A stretch of DNA of 64,000 nt. It comes from Sphingomonadales bacterium Ga0077559 (GTDB lineage: Bacteria; Pseudomonadota; Alphaproteobacteria; Sphingomonadales; Sphingomonadaceae). A program made the translations under genes and the position numbers. The stretch is taken from NCBI GenBank assembly GCA_001464315.1, contig LNFK01000033.1:1-64000 (forward strand), in the 5' to 3' direction. Every line of letters starts with the position of its first letter. Position 1 is the stretch's first letter. Positions 17,367-26,551 of this stretch are shown here, in pieces. Below the pieces are notes generated by a model. It did not search any database. It worked only from the letters and a program-made list of their open reading frames with translations, and had not been told where the DNA came from.

Positions 17367-19691
17367 TTAATCAAAACGATTATTGCGCGGAAATCCTTGG
17401 GGTGGCAATCGCCCCGCCGCGCCGCGCGCCACCCGCCACAAGGACATATCATTCTCGGTCCGCGTGCGTCCGCTATCGCCGCCCATTGCCCAGCTCAGCC
17501 CCTCACTCATCCGGAAGCAAATCGCGTCAGCCAGCCCGCCATCCTTATAGCGTTGCAGCGTCACCCCCTGCCCCTTGGCCATTTCAGGTATCTCGCTCAG
17601 TGGAAACGCCACAAGCTTTCGATTGTCACCAACAACCGCGACATATTGATCACGCAGCGCCGTATCGTCACTTGTTTCAGGAGGCGCTGGCCTGACAACT
17701 TTCAGCCGCGCGCCGGGTTTTAGCGTTACAACGGCGCGGCCCTTGCGCGTCTCAGCAATCACATCGGCCATTTTGGCGATGAAGCCCTTGCCGGTCGACG
17801 CCGCAAGCAGCATGCGGCCTGTGGGTATCCCAGGAAATACGGAAATGATGTCATTGCCCGCCTCGATATCGATCATCGATCCAACTGGTTCGCCGAACCC
17901 GCGCGCTCCCGGAAGCTTGTCGGCACCAAGCGTGTAAAAACGGCCATTGGCAGTCGCGATCAATATCTTGTCGGTCGTTTGCGTATGGAAGGCAAAGGCG
18001 AGCGCGTCGCCTTCCTTGAACTTGTAATCTTGTTTGGCCGAAAGGTCGGCATGGCCCTTCATCGCCTTGATCCAGCCGCGTTTCGACATGATGACCGTCA
18101 CCGGCTCGCGTTCGATAAAGGCCTCAAGCGAGATTTCGCGCGCCTGTCCGGCCTCTTCCAATGATGTGCGGCGGCGGCCAAGCTCTGTTTCTTCGGCATA
18201 GCCCTTGCGCAGAGCAGCAAGGTCCTTTTTTAGCCGCGTTTTTTGCCGTGCAGGGCTTTCGATCAGTTGAACCAAACCCTCGCGCTCGGCCTGCAGCGTG
18301 TCCAGTTCGCGGCGGAGTTCCATTTCTTCCAACTTGCGCAGCGACCGCAACCGCATGTTGAGGATAGCCTCCGCCTGCCGGTCGTTGAGCTCGAATTCCT
18401 GCATCATCACCGGCTTGGGCTCATCCTCTGTTCGAATGATCTCGATAATGCGATCAAGGTTGAGGAAAGCAATGATATAGCCTTGTAGCAACTCAAGCCG
18501 CGCGTCGATTTTTTCAAGCCGGTGCTGCGATTTGCGGACCAGCACCTCGATCTGGTGATACAGCCAGTGCCGCAGCACCTCGCCAAGACCCATTACCTTG
18601 GGCGTCCGCTGCGCATCGAGAACATTCATGTTGAGCGAGAAGCGCGTTTCGAGGTCGGTCAGGCGAAACAGTGCGTTTTTGAGGTCTTCGGGATCAACAT
18701 TGCGGCTCTTGGGCACCAGCACGATTCGGATTGCTTCGTCGCTTTCATCGCGAATATCGTCGAGAATAGGAAGTTTTTTGTCAGCTATCAGCTGCGCGAT
18801 CTGCTCGATCAGCTTGCCTTTTTGCACCTGATAGGGAATTTCGCTAACAACCAGCTGCCATGTGCCGCCGGGCTGTTTTTCGATCCCAGTGGTTTCCCAA
18901 TTACCGACTTCAGTGCGCCCGGTCGAAAAGCGCGCGCGCACCCGCATTGCGCCGCGTCCGGCGGCATAAGCCGCGCTGATGACGTCACGGCTGTCGACCA
19001 ACACACCGCCGGTGGCAAAATCGGGTCCTTGAACGATCCGCATGATCTGCTCGTGCGTCGCCTGCGGTTCATCGATCAGCAGCATGGCAGCATCGATAAT
19101 TTCGGCAGCGTTATGCGACGGAATACTAGTAGCCATACCAACGGCAATTCCGCTGGCTCCATTTGCGAGCAGGTTCGGGAACAGCCCGGGCATCACTTCT
19201 GGCTCTTCATCTTCGCCATTATATGTCGGACGGAAATCAGTGCCGTTTTCGTCGAGCCCGTTCATCAGCTCGATAGCGGTCTTGGTCAGCCGCGCTTCGG
19301 TATACCGATAGGCAGCCGCATTATCGCCATCGATATTGCCAAAATTCCCTTGCCCGTCGACCAAAGGATATCGTAACGAAAAGGTCTGTGCGAGACGGAC
19401 CATCGCATCGTATACCGACTGATCGCCATGCGGGTGATATTTACCAATGACATCGCCGACAACGCGCGCGCACTTTTTATAGCCTTGTGACGGGTCGAGC
19501 TTCAACAGCCGCATCGCCCACAAAAGCCGCCGATGAACTGGCTTCAAACCGTCGCGCAAATCGGGTAGCGACCGCGCTGTGATCGTCGACATCGCATAAA
19601 TCAGGTAGCGTTCCGACAGCGCCGCATCGAATGGTGCATCGACGATCGCGTCAAACGGGTCTTTTGCTGGCGGGTCGATAGTTTCGGACAT
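17367..19691 (-). CDS. parC: DNA topoisomerase IV subunit A
   Basis: ParC pairs with ParE to decatenate daughter chromosomes. The protein shows [35 protein letters not shown], the quinolone-pocket region [18 protein letters not shown], and the catalytic-tyrosine segment [12 protein letters not shown] long coiled-coil stretch ([26 protein letters not shown]) and a C-terminal beta-pinwheel follow. The residue equivalent to the quinolone-resistance Ser is Gln, common in alphaproteobacterial ParC. I prefer the start at 19691 (774 aa, [14 protein letters not shown]); the track's ATG at 19733 adds 14 residues, and neither has a clear ribosome site. It is divergent from purB. Confidence 0.95.
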   Translation of the reverse strand: MSETIDPPAKDPFDAIVDAPFDAALSERYLIYAMSTITARSLPDLRDGLKPVHRRLLWAMRLLKLDPSQGYKKCARVVGDVIGKYHPHGDQSVYDAMVRLAQTFSLRYPLVDGQGNFGNIDGDNAAAYRYTEARLTKTAIELMNGLDENGTDFRPTYNGEDEEPEVMPGLFPNLLANGASGIAVGMATSIPSHNAAEIIDAAMLLIDEPQATHEQIMRIVQGPDFATGGVLVDSRDVISAAYAAGRGAMRVRARFSTGRTEVGNWETTGIEKQPGGTWQLVVSEIPYQVQKGKLIEQIAQLIADKKLPILDDIRDESDEAIRIVLVPKSRNVDPEDLKNALFRLTDLETRFSLNMNVLDAQRTPKVMGLGEVLRHWLYHQIEVLVRKSQHRLEKIDARLELLQGYIIAFLNLDRIIEIIRTEDEPKPVMMQEFELNDRQAEAILNMRLRSLRKLEEMELRRELDTLQAEREGLVQLIESPARQKTRLKKDLAALRKGYAEETELGRRRTSLEEAGQAREISLEAFIEREPVTVIMSKRGWIKAMKGHADLSAKQDYKFKEGDALAFAFHTQTTDKILIATANGRFYTLGADKLPGARGFGEPVGSMIDIEAGNDIISVFPGIPTGRMLLAASTGKGFIAKMADVIAETRKGRAVVTLKPGARLKVVRPAPPETSDDTALRDQYVAVVGDNRKLVAFPLSEIPEMAKGQGVTLQRYKDGGLADAICFRMSEGLSWAMGGDSGRTRTENDMSLWRVARGAAGRLPPQGFPRNNRFD

Positions 19692-19816
19692 TGCGCGTGC
19701 GATAGCGAGCCAGAGACTCGCCGCAAAGCGCATTTCGCATCAATCCACAGATTTGTTATCGGACGACCGCTCTGCTAACTGCCGCGCGACTCCACAGCCA
19801 CAAGAAGGCCCACCTG

Positions 19817-21130
19817 ATGATCCTACGTTATTCGCGCCCCGATATGGTCAAAATCTGGGAGCCGGAAAACCGTTTTCGAATCTGGTTCGAGATTGAGGCA
19901 CACGCGACCGACGCACTAGCCGATTTGGGAGTCGTGCCGAAATCGGCGGCGGAAGCGCTGTGGAAATGGTGGGCAACCAATCCGAATATCGATGTGCCCG
20001 CGATTGACGCCATTGAAGCGGTGACCAAGCATGATGTCATAGCATTTCTGACTTGGGTAGCGGAGCAGGTAGGCGACGAAGCGCGCTTCATGCATCAAGG
20101 CATGACGTCGTCCGACGTGTTAGACACCTGCCTTGCGGTGCAACTGACGCAAGCGAGCGACATATTGCTCGCCGATCTGGACGCTTTGCTTGCAGCGATC
20201 AAAACCCGCGCGATGGAGCATAAATTTACCCCGACCATAGGCCGTAGCCATGGGATCCATGCCGAACCGGTTACATTCGGGCTGAAACTTGCGCAGGCTT
20301 ATGCCGAATTTGCGCGTAGCCGCGAACGTCTGGTGGCGGCGCGTGCAGAGATTGCGACTTGCGCTATTTCGGGCGCAGTCGGCACTTTTGCCAATATTGA
20401 CCCAAAGGTCGAGGCGCACGTTGCCGCCAAATTGGGTCTCGCGGTCGAACCTGTATCAACCCAGGTCATTCCACGTGACCGTCACGCCATGTATTTTGCA
20501 GTGCTGGGTGTCATTGCTTCGTCCATCGAACGACTCGCTATCGAAGTCCGCCATTTACAGCGTACCGAAGTGCTCGAAGCCGAAGAATATTTCTCACCCG
20601 GGCAAAAGGGATCGTCGGCGATGCCGCATAAGCGCAACCCGATTTTGACCGAAAACCTGACCGGCCTTGCCCGTATGGTGCGCAGCGCGGTTACACCGGC
20701 GATGGAAAATGTTGCGCTTTGGCACGAACGAGATATCAGCCATTCGTCCGTTGAACGTTATATCGGCCCTGATGCGACAATTACGCTCGATTTCGCGCTT
20801 GGTCGCCTGACCGGCGTCATCGAAAAGCTCTTGGTCTATCCTGTCCGAATGCAGAAAAATCTCGATCGCATGGGCGGGCTTGTACATTCACAGCGGGTGT
20901 TGCTCGCGCTTACCCAAGCGGGCATCAGCCGTGAGGATAGCTACCGGATCGTTCAACGCAATGCGATGAAAGTGTGGGAGTCGGACGGTGCAGAGTCACT
21001 GATGGAATTACTCAAATCCGATGCCGATGTGGCCGCCAAAATGAGCGCCCAAGACATCGAAGAGCGGTTCAATCTTGATTACCACTTCAAACATGTCGAC
21101 ACGATCTTCGAACGGGTGTTCGGGCAATAA
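19817..21130 (+). CDS. purB: Adenylosuccinate lyase
   Basis: PurB catalyses two beta-eliminations that release fumarate: SAICAR to AICAR and adenylosuccinate to AMP. The 437-residue protein has the superfamily signature GSSAMPHKRNP (265-275), the TIGRSHGIHAEP active-site segment near 141-151, and HQGMTSSDVLDT near 93-104. Length and termini fit the short proteobacterial/archaeal-type PurB. It heads a plus-strand run (purB, lapA-like, pyrF) of nucleotide genes leading into the trp genes, and is divergent from parC across 125 bp. Confidence 0.97.
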   Translation: MILRYSRPDMVKIWEPENRFRIWFEIEAHATDALADLGVVPKSAAEALWKWWATNPNIDVPAIDAIEAVTKHDVIAFLTWVAEQVGDEARFMHQGMTSSDVLDTCLAVQLTQASDILLADLDALLAAIKTRAMEHKFTPTIGRSHGIHAEPVTFGLKLAQAYAEFARSRERLVAARAEIATCAISGAVGTFANIDPKVEAHVAAKLGLAVEPVSTQVIPRDRHAMYFAVLGVIASSIERLAIEVRHLQRTEVLEAEEYFSPGQKGSSAMPHKRNPILTENLTGLARMVRSAVTPAMENVALWHERDISHSSVERYIGPDATITLDFALGRLTGVIEKLLVYPVRMQKNLDRMGGLVHSQRVLLALTQAGISREDSYRIVQRNAMKVWESDGAESLMELLKSDADVAAKMSAQDIEERFNLDYHFKHVDTIFERVFGQ

Positions 21131-21183
21131 TCCCTACCCAAAGCCAAATTCTTTCCATAAGGTGTGGGAATGGAGAACCTGAG

Positions 21184-21495
21184 ATGCGATTTTTAAAAAC
21201 ATTGATCTGGGTGACCGTCATCGTTGGCCTCATCGTGTTTGCAATCAACAATTGGGTACCGGTGTCTGTTAGCCTTTGGGGCGGCTTGCGGCTCGACAGC
21301 AAGTTGCCCGCCTTGGTCATTGCCTCCTTCCTTCTCGGTTTCTTTCCTCTTTATTTCGTACACCGCACGATGCTGTGGCGGATGCAGCGACGGATCGTGT
21401 CGCTGGAAGGTAATCAGCGCAGCTACGCACCGGTGGCACCTATTTCACCGCCGCCATCCCCACCGCCATCCTATGCATCGGGTGATGCGATATGA
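21184..21495 (+). CDS. LapA-domain (DUF1049) small membrane protein
   Basis: The 103-residue protein has two hydrophobic helices, about 4-24 (FLKTLIWVTVIVGLIVFAIN) and 42-62 (LPALVIASFLLGFFPLYFV), then a short basic/helical segment and a Pro/Ser-rich tail. This fits the LapA/YciS family; in E. coli LapA works with LapB (YciM) to control LpxC proteolysis and so lipopolysaccharide synthesis. No lapB is seen here. Its stop overlaps the pyrF start (ATGA); a LapA-like gene directly before pyrF is also the E. coli arrangement (yciS-yciM-pyrF), so the context agrees. Confidence 0.8.
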   Translation: MRFLKTLIWVTVIVGLIVFAINNWVPVSVSLWGGLRLDSKLPALVIASFLLGFFPLYFVHRTMLWRMQRRIVSLEGNQRSYAPVAPISPPPSPPPSYASGDAI

Positions 21496-22166
21496 CCAAT
21501 CCGCTCTATGTGGCGATCGACACGCCCTACCTGGACGACGCTGTCGCGTTGATCGGCAAGATCAAGCACCATGTCGGCGGGGTCAAACTGGGCCTCGAAT
21601 TTTTCTGTGCCAATGGTCATCACGGCGTCCATGAACTCCAAAAGCTCGGTCTGCCAATTTTCCTCGACCTGAAGTTGCACGATATTCCCAACACGGTGGC
21701 GAAAGCCATGCAGGCCATCAACACGCTCGAGCCCGCGATTGTCACGATCCACGCAGCAGGTGGTCGTGCAATGATGGAAGACGCCAAAGCGGCTGCGGGC
21801 GCAAATACCAAGGTGGTAGCAGTAACCGTGCTCACTAGTCTCGACGATCATGATTTGAGCCGCGTTGGTGTGCCGGATAGCCCCGATTCACAAGTAGCCC
21901 GCTTGGCCGCACTGGCGCAAGATGCCGGGCTTGATGGTATCGTCTGCTCGGGCCACGAAGTCCGCGCTGTCAAAAAAAGTTGGAAGGACGGATTTTTCGT
22001 AGTCCCCGGCCTTCGTCTTGCTGGCGGAAACGGTGGTGACCAGAAACGTACCGTTACACCAAGGCAAGCCCGCGACGATGGCGCCAGCGTGCTGGTCGTC
22101 GGACGGCCAATTACCAAAGCGGAATATCCTGACGATGCCGCTAGGGAAATCGTCGGAACGCTTTAA
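21492..22166 (+). CDS. pyrF: Orotidine 5'-phosphate decarboxylase
   Basis: PyrF makes UMP from OMP, the last step of de novo pyrimidine synthesis. The 224-residue protein has the catalytic segment FLDLKLHDIPNTVAKA (Asp-x-Lys-x-x-Asp array), an earlier conserved Asp/Lys (IDTPYLDDA, GGVKLGLEFF), and the phosphate-gripper region VVGRPITKAEYPDDAAREI. It overlaps the LapA-like gene by four bases and abuts the VOC gene, so these genes are likely one transcript. Confidence 0.97.
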   Translation: MTNPLYVAIDTPYLDDAVALIGKIKHHVGGVKLGLEFFCANGHHGVHELQKLGLPIFLDLKLHDIPNTVAKAMQAINTLEPAIVTIHAAGGRAMMEDAKAAAGANTKVVAVTVLTSLDDHDLSRVGVPDSPDSQVARLAALAQDAGLDGIVCSGHEVRAVKKSWKDGFFVVPGLRLAGGNGGDQKRTVTPRQARDDGASVLVVGRPITKAEYPDDAAREIVGTL

Positions 22167-22532
22167 TTGACCGACCACGCGACCCCGAACCTGCCGTCGC
22201 GCACCTATGACCGAACGGCTGAATTTTATGCAAAGCTTGGGTTCCAGGCCAGCTGGCACGATGCCAATTGGCTGATCATTGAACGCGGCGGATTATGCCT
22301 TGAATTCTTCCATTACCCCGATCTCGATCCTGCGGTAAGCTCTTTCAGTTGCTGTCTGCGCTTGGACGATGTGAATGAATTCTTCCGCGCCTGCATCGAA
22401 GCCGGTATTCCGCAACAATCGACAGGCTGGCCTCGTATCCACGCGCCAAAACTCGAACACAGTGGGATGATTATTGGCTATCTCATAGATCTTGACGGCA
22501 CATTGCTACGATTGGTCCAGAACCCTGAATAA
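22167..22532 (+). CDS. VOC-family protein, bleomycin-resistance-like
   Basis: The 121-residue product has the vicinal-oxygen-chelate pattern of bleomycin-binding (Shble/BRP) proteins: DRTAEFYAKLGFQASWHDANWLIIERGGLCLEFF, then a second half ending in GYLIDLDGTLLRLVQ. It could sequester a glycopeptide antibiotic or act on another small molecule; the ligand is unknown. The only start in this position is a TTG directly after the pyrF stop, with no strong ribosome site, so translation probably depends on coupling to pyrF. A VOC gene between pyrF and trpF is an accessory to the core block. Confidence 0.75.
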   Translation: MTDHATPNLPSRTYDRTAEFYAKLGFQASWHDANWLIIERGGLCLEFFHYPDLDPAVSSFSCCLRLDDVNEFFRACIEAGIPQQSTGWPRIHAPKLEHSGMIIGYLIDLDGTLLRLVQNPE

Positions 22533-22550
22533 TTGTTGGTTCAAACATAT

Positions 22551-22562
22551 TTCAGCATGACG
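22551..22562. repeat. Remnant of palindromic repeat (shared 12-mer)
   Basis: The 12-mer TTCAGCATGACG before trpF is identical to the right arm of the cloverleaf repeat at 26524-26535. It has no matching left arm here, so it may be a decayed copy of that repeat family. Confidence 0.35.
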
Positions 22563-22591
22563 GGGATACTGACTTTGGGTATTTGCCCCCC

Positions 22592-23233
22592 ATGCCAACC
22601 CAAATTAAATTCTGCGGCCTATCCTCCACAGCCGCGATTGATGCCGCTGCAAAAGGCGGCGCGACGCATATCGGGCTTGTTCATTTCGACAAAAGCCCGC
22701 GCCACGTCTCGCTTGAACAAGCGGCGATGTTGCGGGCGAATACGCCGTCGTCGCTGAAAGTCGTCCTGTTGCTCGTCAACGCCTCCGCACCTCTTACCGG
22801 CGTCGCCATCGAACAGGTAAAACCCGATGTCATCCAGTTCCACGGTACCGAGACCCCCGAATGGCTTCGCGCGGTTAAGGACGCGACGGGACTCGAAATA
22901 TGGAAAGCGCTGGGTGTGAAAAATCGCGAGGCGCTGGTGAATTCCGACCGCTATATCGGCGCGGCGGACCGGTTGTTGTTCGATGCCCCGGCGCAGGCAC
23001 TGCCCGGTGGGACCGGAACGCGCTTCGACTGGTCTTTGCTGGCCGAGCACCGGCACAAGATCGACTGGGGCCTCGCGGGCGGGCTAGACCCTGCCAATGT
23101 GGCCGAGGCTTTGCGCCTTACCCGCGCACCTTTGGTTGATACATCATCTGGCGTCGAGAGCGCGCCGGGCGTGAAGGATGTGGACAAGATTGCCGCTTTC
23201 TGCAAAGCGGTCCGCGATTATGACCAAAGCTGA
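22592..23233 (+). CDS. trpF: Phosphoribosylanthranilate isomerase
   Basis: TrpF performs the Amadori rearrangement of phosphoribosylanthranilate to CdRP in tryptophan synthesis. The 213-residue TIM-barrel protein starts [10 protein letters not shown], with the catalytic Cys in KFCG, and ends with the conserved phosphate-binding region [16 protein letters not shown], which holds the catalytic Asp. [12 protein letters not shown] and [12 protein letters not shown] are further family landmarks. The track's TTG start adds three residues; the ATG at 22592 is preferred. It overlaps trpB by 14 bp. trpF-trpB-trpA without trpC/D is the usual split trp cluster in Alphaproteobacteria. Confidence 0.96.
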   Translation: MPTQIKFCGLSSTAAIDAAAKGGATHIGLVHFDKSPRHVSLEQAAMLRANTPSSLKVVLLLVNASAPLTGVAIEQVKPDVIQFHGTETPEWLRAVKDATGLEIWKALGVKNREALVNSDRYIGAADRLLFDAPAQALPGGTGTRFDWSLLAEHRHKIDWGLAGGLDPANVAEALRLTRAPLVDTSSGVESAPGVKDVDKIAAFCKAVRDYDQS

Positions 23234-24461
23234 ACTCACCCCAAACTCCTTCCGCAACCAACCCGACGAGCGCGGCCATTTCGGCCAGTTTGGCGGACGT
23301 TATGTCGCCGAGACACTGATGCCGCTCGTGCTCGATCTCGAACGCGAATATCGCGCTGCGAAACAGGATCCAGCGTTCAAAGCGCAGTTCGACGATCTGC
23401 TCGAACATTATGTCGGCCGGCCGTCGCCGCTTTATTATGCCGAGCGGCTGACCGAGGAAGTCCGTAAAGATGCGCCCGCAGGCAAAGGCGCGCAAATTTG
23501 GTTCAAGCGCGACGAACTCAACCACACCGGCGCGCACAAGATCAACAATTGCATCGGGCAGATTTTGCTCGCGATGCGCATGGGCAAGACTCGCATCATT
23601 GCCGAAACCGGCGCTGGCCAGCACGGCGTAGCGACGGCAACGGTATGCGCGCGGTTCGGCCTGCCCTGCTTCATCTATATGGGCGCAAAAGACATTGACC
23701 GGCAGCAGCCGAACGTGTTCCGCATGCGCCTGCTTGGCGCTGAGGTCATTCCGGTGACCAGCGGCGCTGGCACGCTCAAAGACGCGATGAACGAAGGCCT
23801 TCGCGACTGGGTCGCCAATGTCCATGACACCTTCTACATCATCGGCACCGCCGCTGGCCCGCACCCCTACCCCGAACTGGTCCGCGATTTTCAGAGCGTG
23901 ATCGGCACCGAAGCCCGTGCGCAGATGCTCAGCCGCATCAACCGCCTGCCCGATCTGCTGGTCGCGGCAATTGGCGGCGGGTCGAACGCCATCGGGCTGT
24001 TCCACCCGTTTCTGGATGACAAGGACGTCGCGATGCTCGGTATCGAGGCGGCTGGACATGGGCTTGAAAAAGAACATGCCGCTAGCCTTGCTGGCGGACG
24101 CCCCGGAATTTTGCACGGCAACAAAACCTATTTACTTCAAGACGAGGACGGCCAGATTGCCGAAGCGCACTCGATTTCGGCTGGACTCGACTATCCCGGC
24201 ATCGGCCCTGAGCATAGCTGGCTCAAGGAAATCGGCCGCGTGCGGTATGACAACGTAACCGATGTCGAAGCGCTCGCCGCGTTCCAGTTGCTCTGCCGCA
24301 CCGAAGGCATCATCCCAGCACTGGAACCAGCCCACGCGATTGCAGCAGTGGAGCGCGAAGCCAAGAAAATGGACCGCGACCAGATTATTTTAGCGAACCT
24401 GTGCGGGCGGGGTGACAAGGATATTTTCACCGTGGCCGAGGCGCTGGGTACGAAGATATGA
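23220..24461 (+). CDS. trpB: Tryptophan synthase beta chain
   Basis: TrpB condenses indole with serine using PLP. From ATG 23220 the 413-residue protein starts [31 protein letters not shown], has the PLP lysine in HTGAHKINN, the indole-tunnel segment [13 protein letters not shown], and the phosphate-binding loop GGGSNAIG. The track start at 23178 lies in trpF and is rejected. Its start overlaps trpF by 14 bp and its stop overlaps the next, small gene as ATGA. Acts as an alpha2beta2 complex with TrpA, encoded one small gene further on. Confidence 0.98.
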   Translation: MTKAELTPNSFRNQPDERGHFGQFGGRYVAETLMPLVLDLEREYRAAKQDPAFKAQFDDLLEHYVGRPSPLYYAERLTEEVRKDAPAGKGAQIWFKRDELNHTGAHKINNCIGQILLAMRMGKTRIIAETGAGQHGVATATVCARFGLPCFIYMGAKDIDRQQPNVFRMRLLGAEVIPVTSGAGTLKDAMNEGLRDWVANVHDTFYIIGTAAGPHPYPELVRDFQSVIGTEARAQMLSRINRLPDLLVAAIGGGSNAIGLFHPFLDDKDVAMLGIEAAGHGLEKEHAASLAGGRPGILHGNKTYLLQDEDGQIAEAHSISAGLDYPGIGPEHSWLKEIGRVRYDNVTDVEALAAFQLLCRTEGIIPALEPAHAIAAVEREAKKMDRDQIILANLCGRGDKDIFTVAEALGTKI

Positions 24462-24643
24462 ATAGTCGGCGAACTTTAATGATTGCGATTGTCGCGCTGA
24501 CGCTTTTGGCTTTTTCCAGCTTTACTCTTATGGATTTCGTTGCCGACAATTCCCAAGTTCAAGACCAGCTTCAATTTGCCGGATACGGATTTTGTGTTTT
24601 GGCTTTGATCACTTCTTTTCGGTCATTCTGGATTAAGCAATGA
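24458..24643 (+). CDS. Small two-helix membrane protein between trpB and trpA
   Basis: The 61-residue product has two predicted membrane helices, about 7-27 ([19 protein letters not shown]) and 42-58 ([17 protein letters not shown]), joined by a polar Asp/Gln-rich loop, with a basic start. I do not recognise a family. It overlaps trpB by four bases (ATGA) and its stop overlaps the trpA start in the same way, so it is embedded in the translational relay between the two subunits of one enzyme. Its codons look more AT-rich than those of trpB and trpA. A role in tryptophan synthesis is unproven; it may simply be a passenger. Confidence 0.7.
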   Translation: MNSRRTLMIAIVALTLLAFSSFTLMDFVADNSQVQDQLQFAGYGFCVLALITSFRSFWIKQ

Positions 24644-25422
24644 CCCGCCTCTCCGCCGCCTTCAACAAACCGCACCCCGCGCTTGTCACATTCATAACCG
24701 CTGGTGATGGCAACACCGCCGCCAATCTCGACGCGCTGGTGGCGGGCGGAGCCGACGTAATCGAGCTCGGCATGCCCTTCACCGATCCGATGGCAGACGG
24801 CCCAGCCATCCAGGAAGCGAACATCCGCAGCCTTAATGCTGGTACCACCACTTCCGATATTTTCGCGATTGCTGCCGCTTTCCGATCGCGCCATCCCGAC
24901 ACGCCGTTGGTACTGATGGGCTATGCCAACCCGATGACGATCAGAGGCGGTGACTGGTTCGCGTCCGAATGCAACAAGGCTGGCGTCGATGGAGTGATCT
25001 GCGTGGATATCCCGCCCGAGGAAGACCCCGAGTTGGGGCCCTGGTTGCGCTCTGCGGGAATCGACCTCATCCGCCTCGCCACCCCGACTACCGACGAAGC
25101 ACGCATGCCGACCGTTCTCAACGGCGCATCGGGCTTTCTCTATTATGTGTCAGTCGCCGGCATTACTGGCCTGCAACAGGCCGCGCAGACCAGCATCGAC
25201 GAAGCAGTCGCTCGCCTGAAGGCGCACACCGACCTGCCAGTCGCGGTCGGCTTCGGGGTCCGCACGCCTGAACAAGCCGCCAACATCGCTCGCGTCGCCG
25301 ATGGTGTTGTCGTTGGCTCAGCGATAGTCGAGCTCGTTGCAGAGCATGGTATGAACGCCGCTGGCCCAGTCCGCGAATATGTGGCGTCGTTGAAAGCGGC
25401 TATCCAATCGGCAAGAAGCTAA
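24640..25422 (+). CDS. trpA: Tryptophan synthase alpha chain
   Basis: TrpA cleaves indole-3-glycerol phosphate to indole and glyceraldehyde 3-phosphate, passing indole to TrpB. The 260-residue TIM barrel has the catalytic Glu and Asp in VIELGMPFTDPMADGPAIQ, LMGYANPM in strand 3/4 and the phosphate-binding VGFGVRTPEQA and GVVVGSAIV. It is coupled by ATGA to the small membrane-protein gene rather than directly to trpB. A large branched hairpin follows its stop codon and separates it from accD. Confidence 0.97.
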   Translation: MTRLSAAFNKPHPALVTFITAGDGNTAANLDALVAGGADVIELGMPFTDPMADGPAIQEANIRSLNAGTTTSDIFAIAAAFRSRHPDTPLVLMGYANPMTIRGGDWFASECNKAGVDGVICVDIPPEEDPELGPWLRSAGIDLIRLATPTTDEARMPTVLNGASGFLYYVSVAGITGLQQAAQTSIDEAVARLKAHTDLPVAVGFGVRTPEQAANIARVADGVVVGSAIVELVAEHGMNAAGPVREYVASLKAAIQSARS

Positions 25423-25433
25423 CTACAAAGCGG

Positions 25434-25556
25434 AGTCCTGAGCCGTCAGCGCACAAGCGCTGGCGAAAGTCGAAGGGCGCTTCTCCGCCGAACGCATTGC
25501 TCGACTGAGAAGCGCCCTTCGACGGCGGCAGTCGCAAGCGACTGCTGCTCAGGGCT
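25434..25556. repeat. Branched (cloverleaf-like) inverted-repeat element between trpA and accD
   Basis: A 123-bp element folds into nested arms. The outer stem AGTCCTGAGC / GCTCAGGGCT has one G-T pair. Inside are a left hairpin CAGCGC-ACAA-GCGCTG (25447-25462), a central perfect 17-bp stem with arms 25469-25485 and 25507-25523, and a right hairpin GCAGTCGCAAGCGACTGC (25528-25545). It may end trp transcription or stabilise the mRNA end. No T-run follows. It resembles the REP-like palindromes common in sphingomonads. It has none of the conserved bases of a tRNA. Confidence 0.85.
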
Positions 25557-25583
25557 AAGGTAAATATTACAGGGACAGAAAAA

Positions 25584-26438
25584 ATGAACTGGGTCACCCG
25601 CGTCCGCAACTCAATACCCTTCATCGCCAAGCGCGAGACCGCGGAAACGCTCTGGCACAAATGCAAGGGCTGCAACGCAATGATTTTCCTGAAGGAGTTC
25701 GAGGAAAACCAGTCGGTCTGCCCTAAATGCGACCATCATGGCCGCATCGGTCCAGCGGAGCGTTTCGCGGCGTTATTCGATGACGACAGCTATGACGTTC
25801 TCAAACCGCCAGTCGTCGGCGAAGACCCGCTGAAGTTTAAGGACACAAAGAAATACACCGACCGCATCAAGGCTGCGCGTCTGGCGACCGGCGAAACCGA
25901 CGCGATGCAGAGTGCCAGGGGCGAAATCGATGGTCAAACGGTCGTGGTGAGCGTCCAAGACTTCGCCTTCATGGGCGGATCGATGGGCATGGCGGTGGGC
26001 GAAGCGTTCGTCGACGCAGTCAAGGCCGCCATCAAAGCGAAATGCCCTTATATCATCTTCACCGCAGCCGGCGGCGCGCGGATGCAGGAAGGCATATTGT
26101 CTCTGATGCAAATGCCACGCTCGACCGTCGCAATCCAGATGCTTCATGATGCGGGCCTGCCCTATATTGTCGTGCTCACCGACCCTACCACGGGCGGCGT
26201 CACGGCATCCTACGCGATGCTTGGTGACGTTCAGATCGCCGAACCCGGCGCTTTGATCGGCTTTGCCGGACAGCGAGTCATTGAACAGACGATCCGAGAA
26301 AAGCTGCCCGAAGGTTTCCAGCGCGCTGAATATCTGCTCGAGCACGGCATGATCGACATGGTCACCCACCGCCACCAACTGCGTGACACTTTATCGAAGC
26401 TGATCGGCTATCTGGCACCGGTGAAAAAGGCGGCTTGA
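25584..26438 (+). CDS. accD: Acetyl-CoA carboxylase carboxyltransferase subunit beta
   Basis: AccD with AccA transfers CO2 from carboxybiotin to acetyl-CoA, giving malonyl-CoA. The 284-residue protein begins with the Cys4 zinc ribbon ([10 protein letters not shown], then VCPKCDHHG) and continues with the crotonase-like carboxyltransferase core, including [23 protein letters not shown] and [21 protein letters not shown] precedes the ATG. It lies between trpA and folC, the usual alphaproteobacterial trpA-accD-folC order, but here each side carries a branched repeat. Confidence 0.98.
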   Translation: MNWVTRVRNSIPFIAKRETAETLWHKCKGCNAMIFLKEFEENQSVCPKCDHHGRIGPAERFAALFDDDSYDVLKPPVVGEDPLKFKDTKKYTDRIKAARLATGETDAMQSARGEIDGQTVVVSVQDFAFMGGSMGMAVGEAFVDAVKAAIKAKCPYIIFTAAGGARMQEGILSLMQMPRSTVAIQMLHDAGLPYIVVLTDPTTGGVTASYAMLGDVQIAEPGALIGFAGQRVIEQTIREKLPEGFQRAEYLLEHGMIDMVTHRHQLRDTLSKLIGYLAPVKKAA

Positions 26439-26463
26439 TTTCCAGCATCCTCGACCACTTCAA

Positions 26464-26536
26464 TCGTCATCCCGAACTCGATCCGGGATAACACGCGGCG
26501 CAAGCGTGTTGTGCTGAAACAAGTTCAGCATGACGA
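26464..26536. repeat. Second cloverleaf-like palindromic repeat, between accD and folC
   Basis: A 73-bp element has an outer stem TCGTCAT / ATGACGA and three hairpins: CCCG/CGGG (26471-26487), AACACGC/GCGTGTT (26490-26510) and TGCTGAA/TTCAGCA (26512-26530). The motifs CGTCATCCCG and TTCAGCATGACG are of the type seen in dispersed palindromic repeats of sphingomonads (general knowledge). Its 12-mer TTCAGCATGACG recurs at 22551. Confidence 0.8.
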
Positions 26537-26551
26537 AGAATAGAGCTTAAA

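Noticed and set aside
18522-19376. 284-codon plus-strand ORF opposite parC
   Set aside because: Antisense shadow of parC; no independent ribosome site or family pattern.
22533-22591. Tryptophan leader peptide before trpF
   Set aside because: Short frames in this space contain no Trp codons and no terminator is present.
25434-25556. tRNA or tmRNA gene suggested by the cloverleaf shape
   Set aside because: No T-loop GTTCRANTC, no D-loop or anticodon-loop pattern, arm lengths do not fit, and the central stem is 17 bp.
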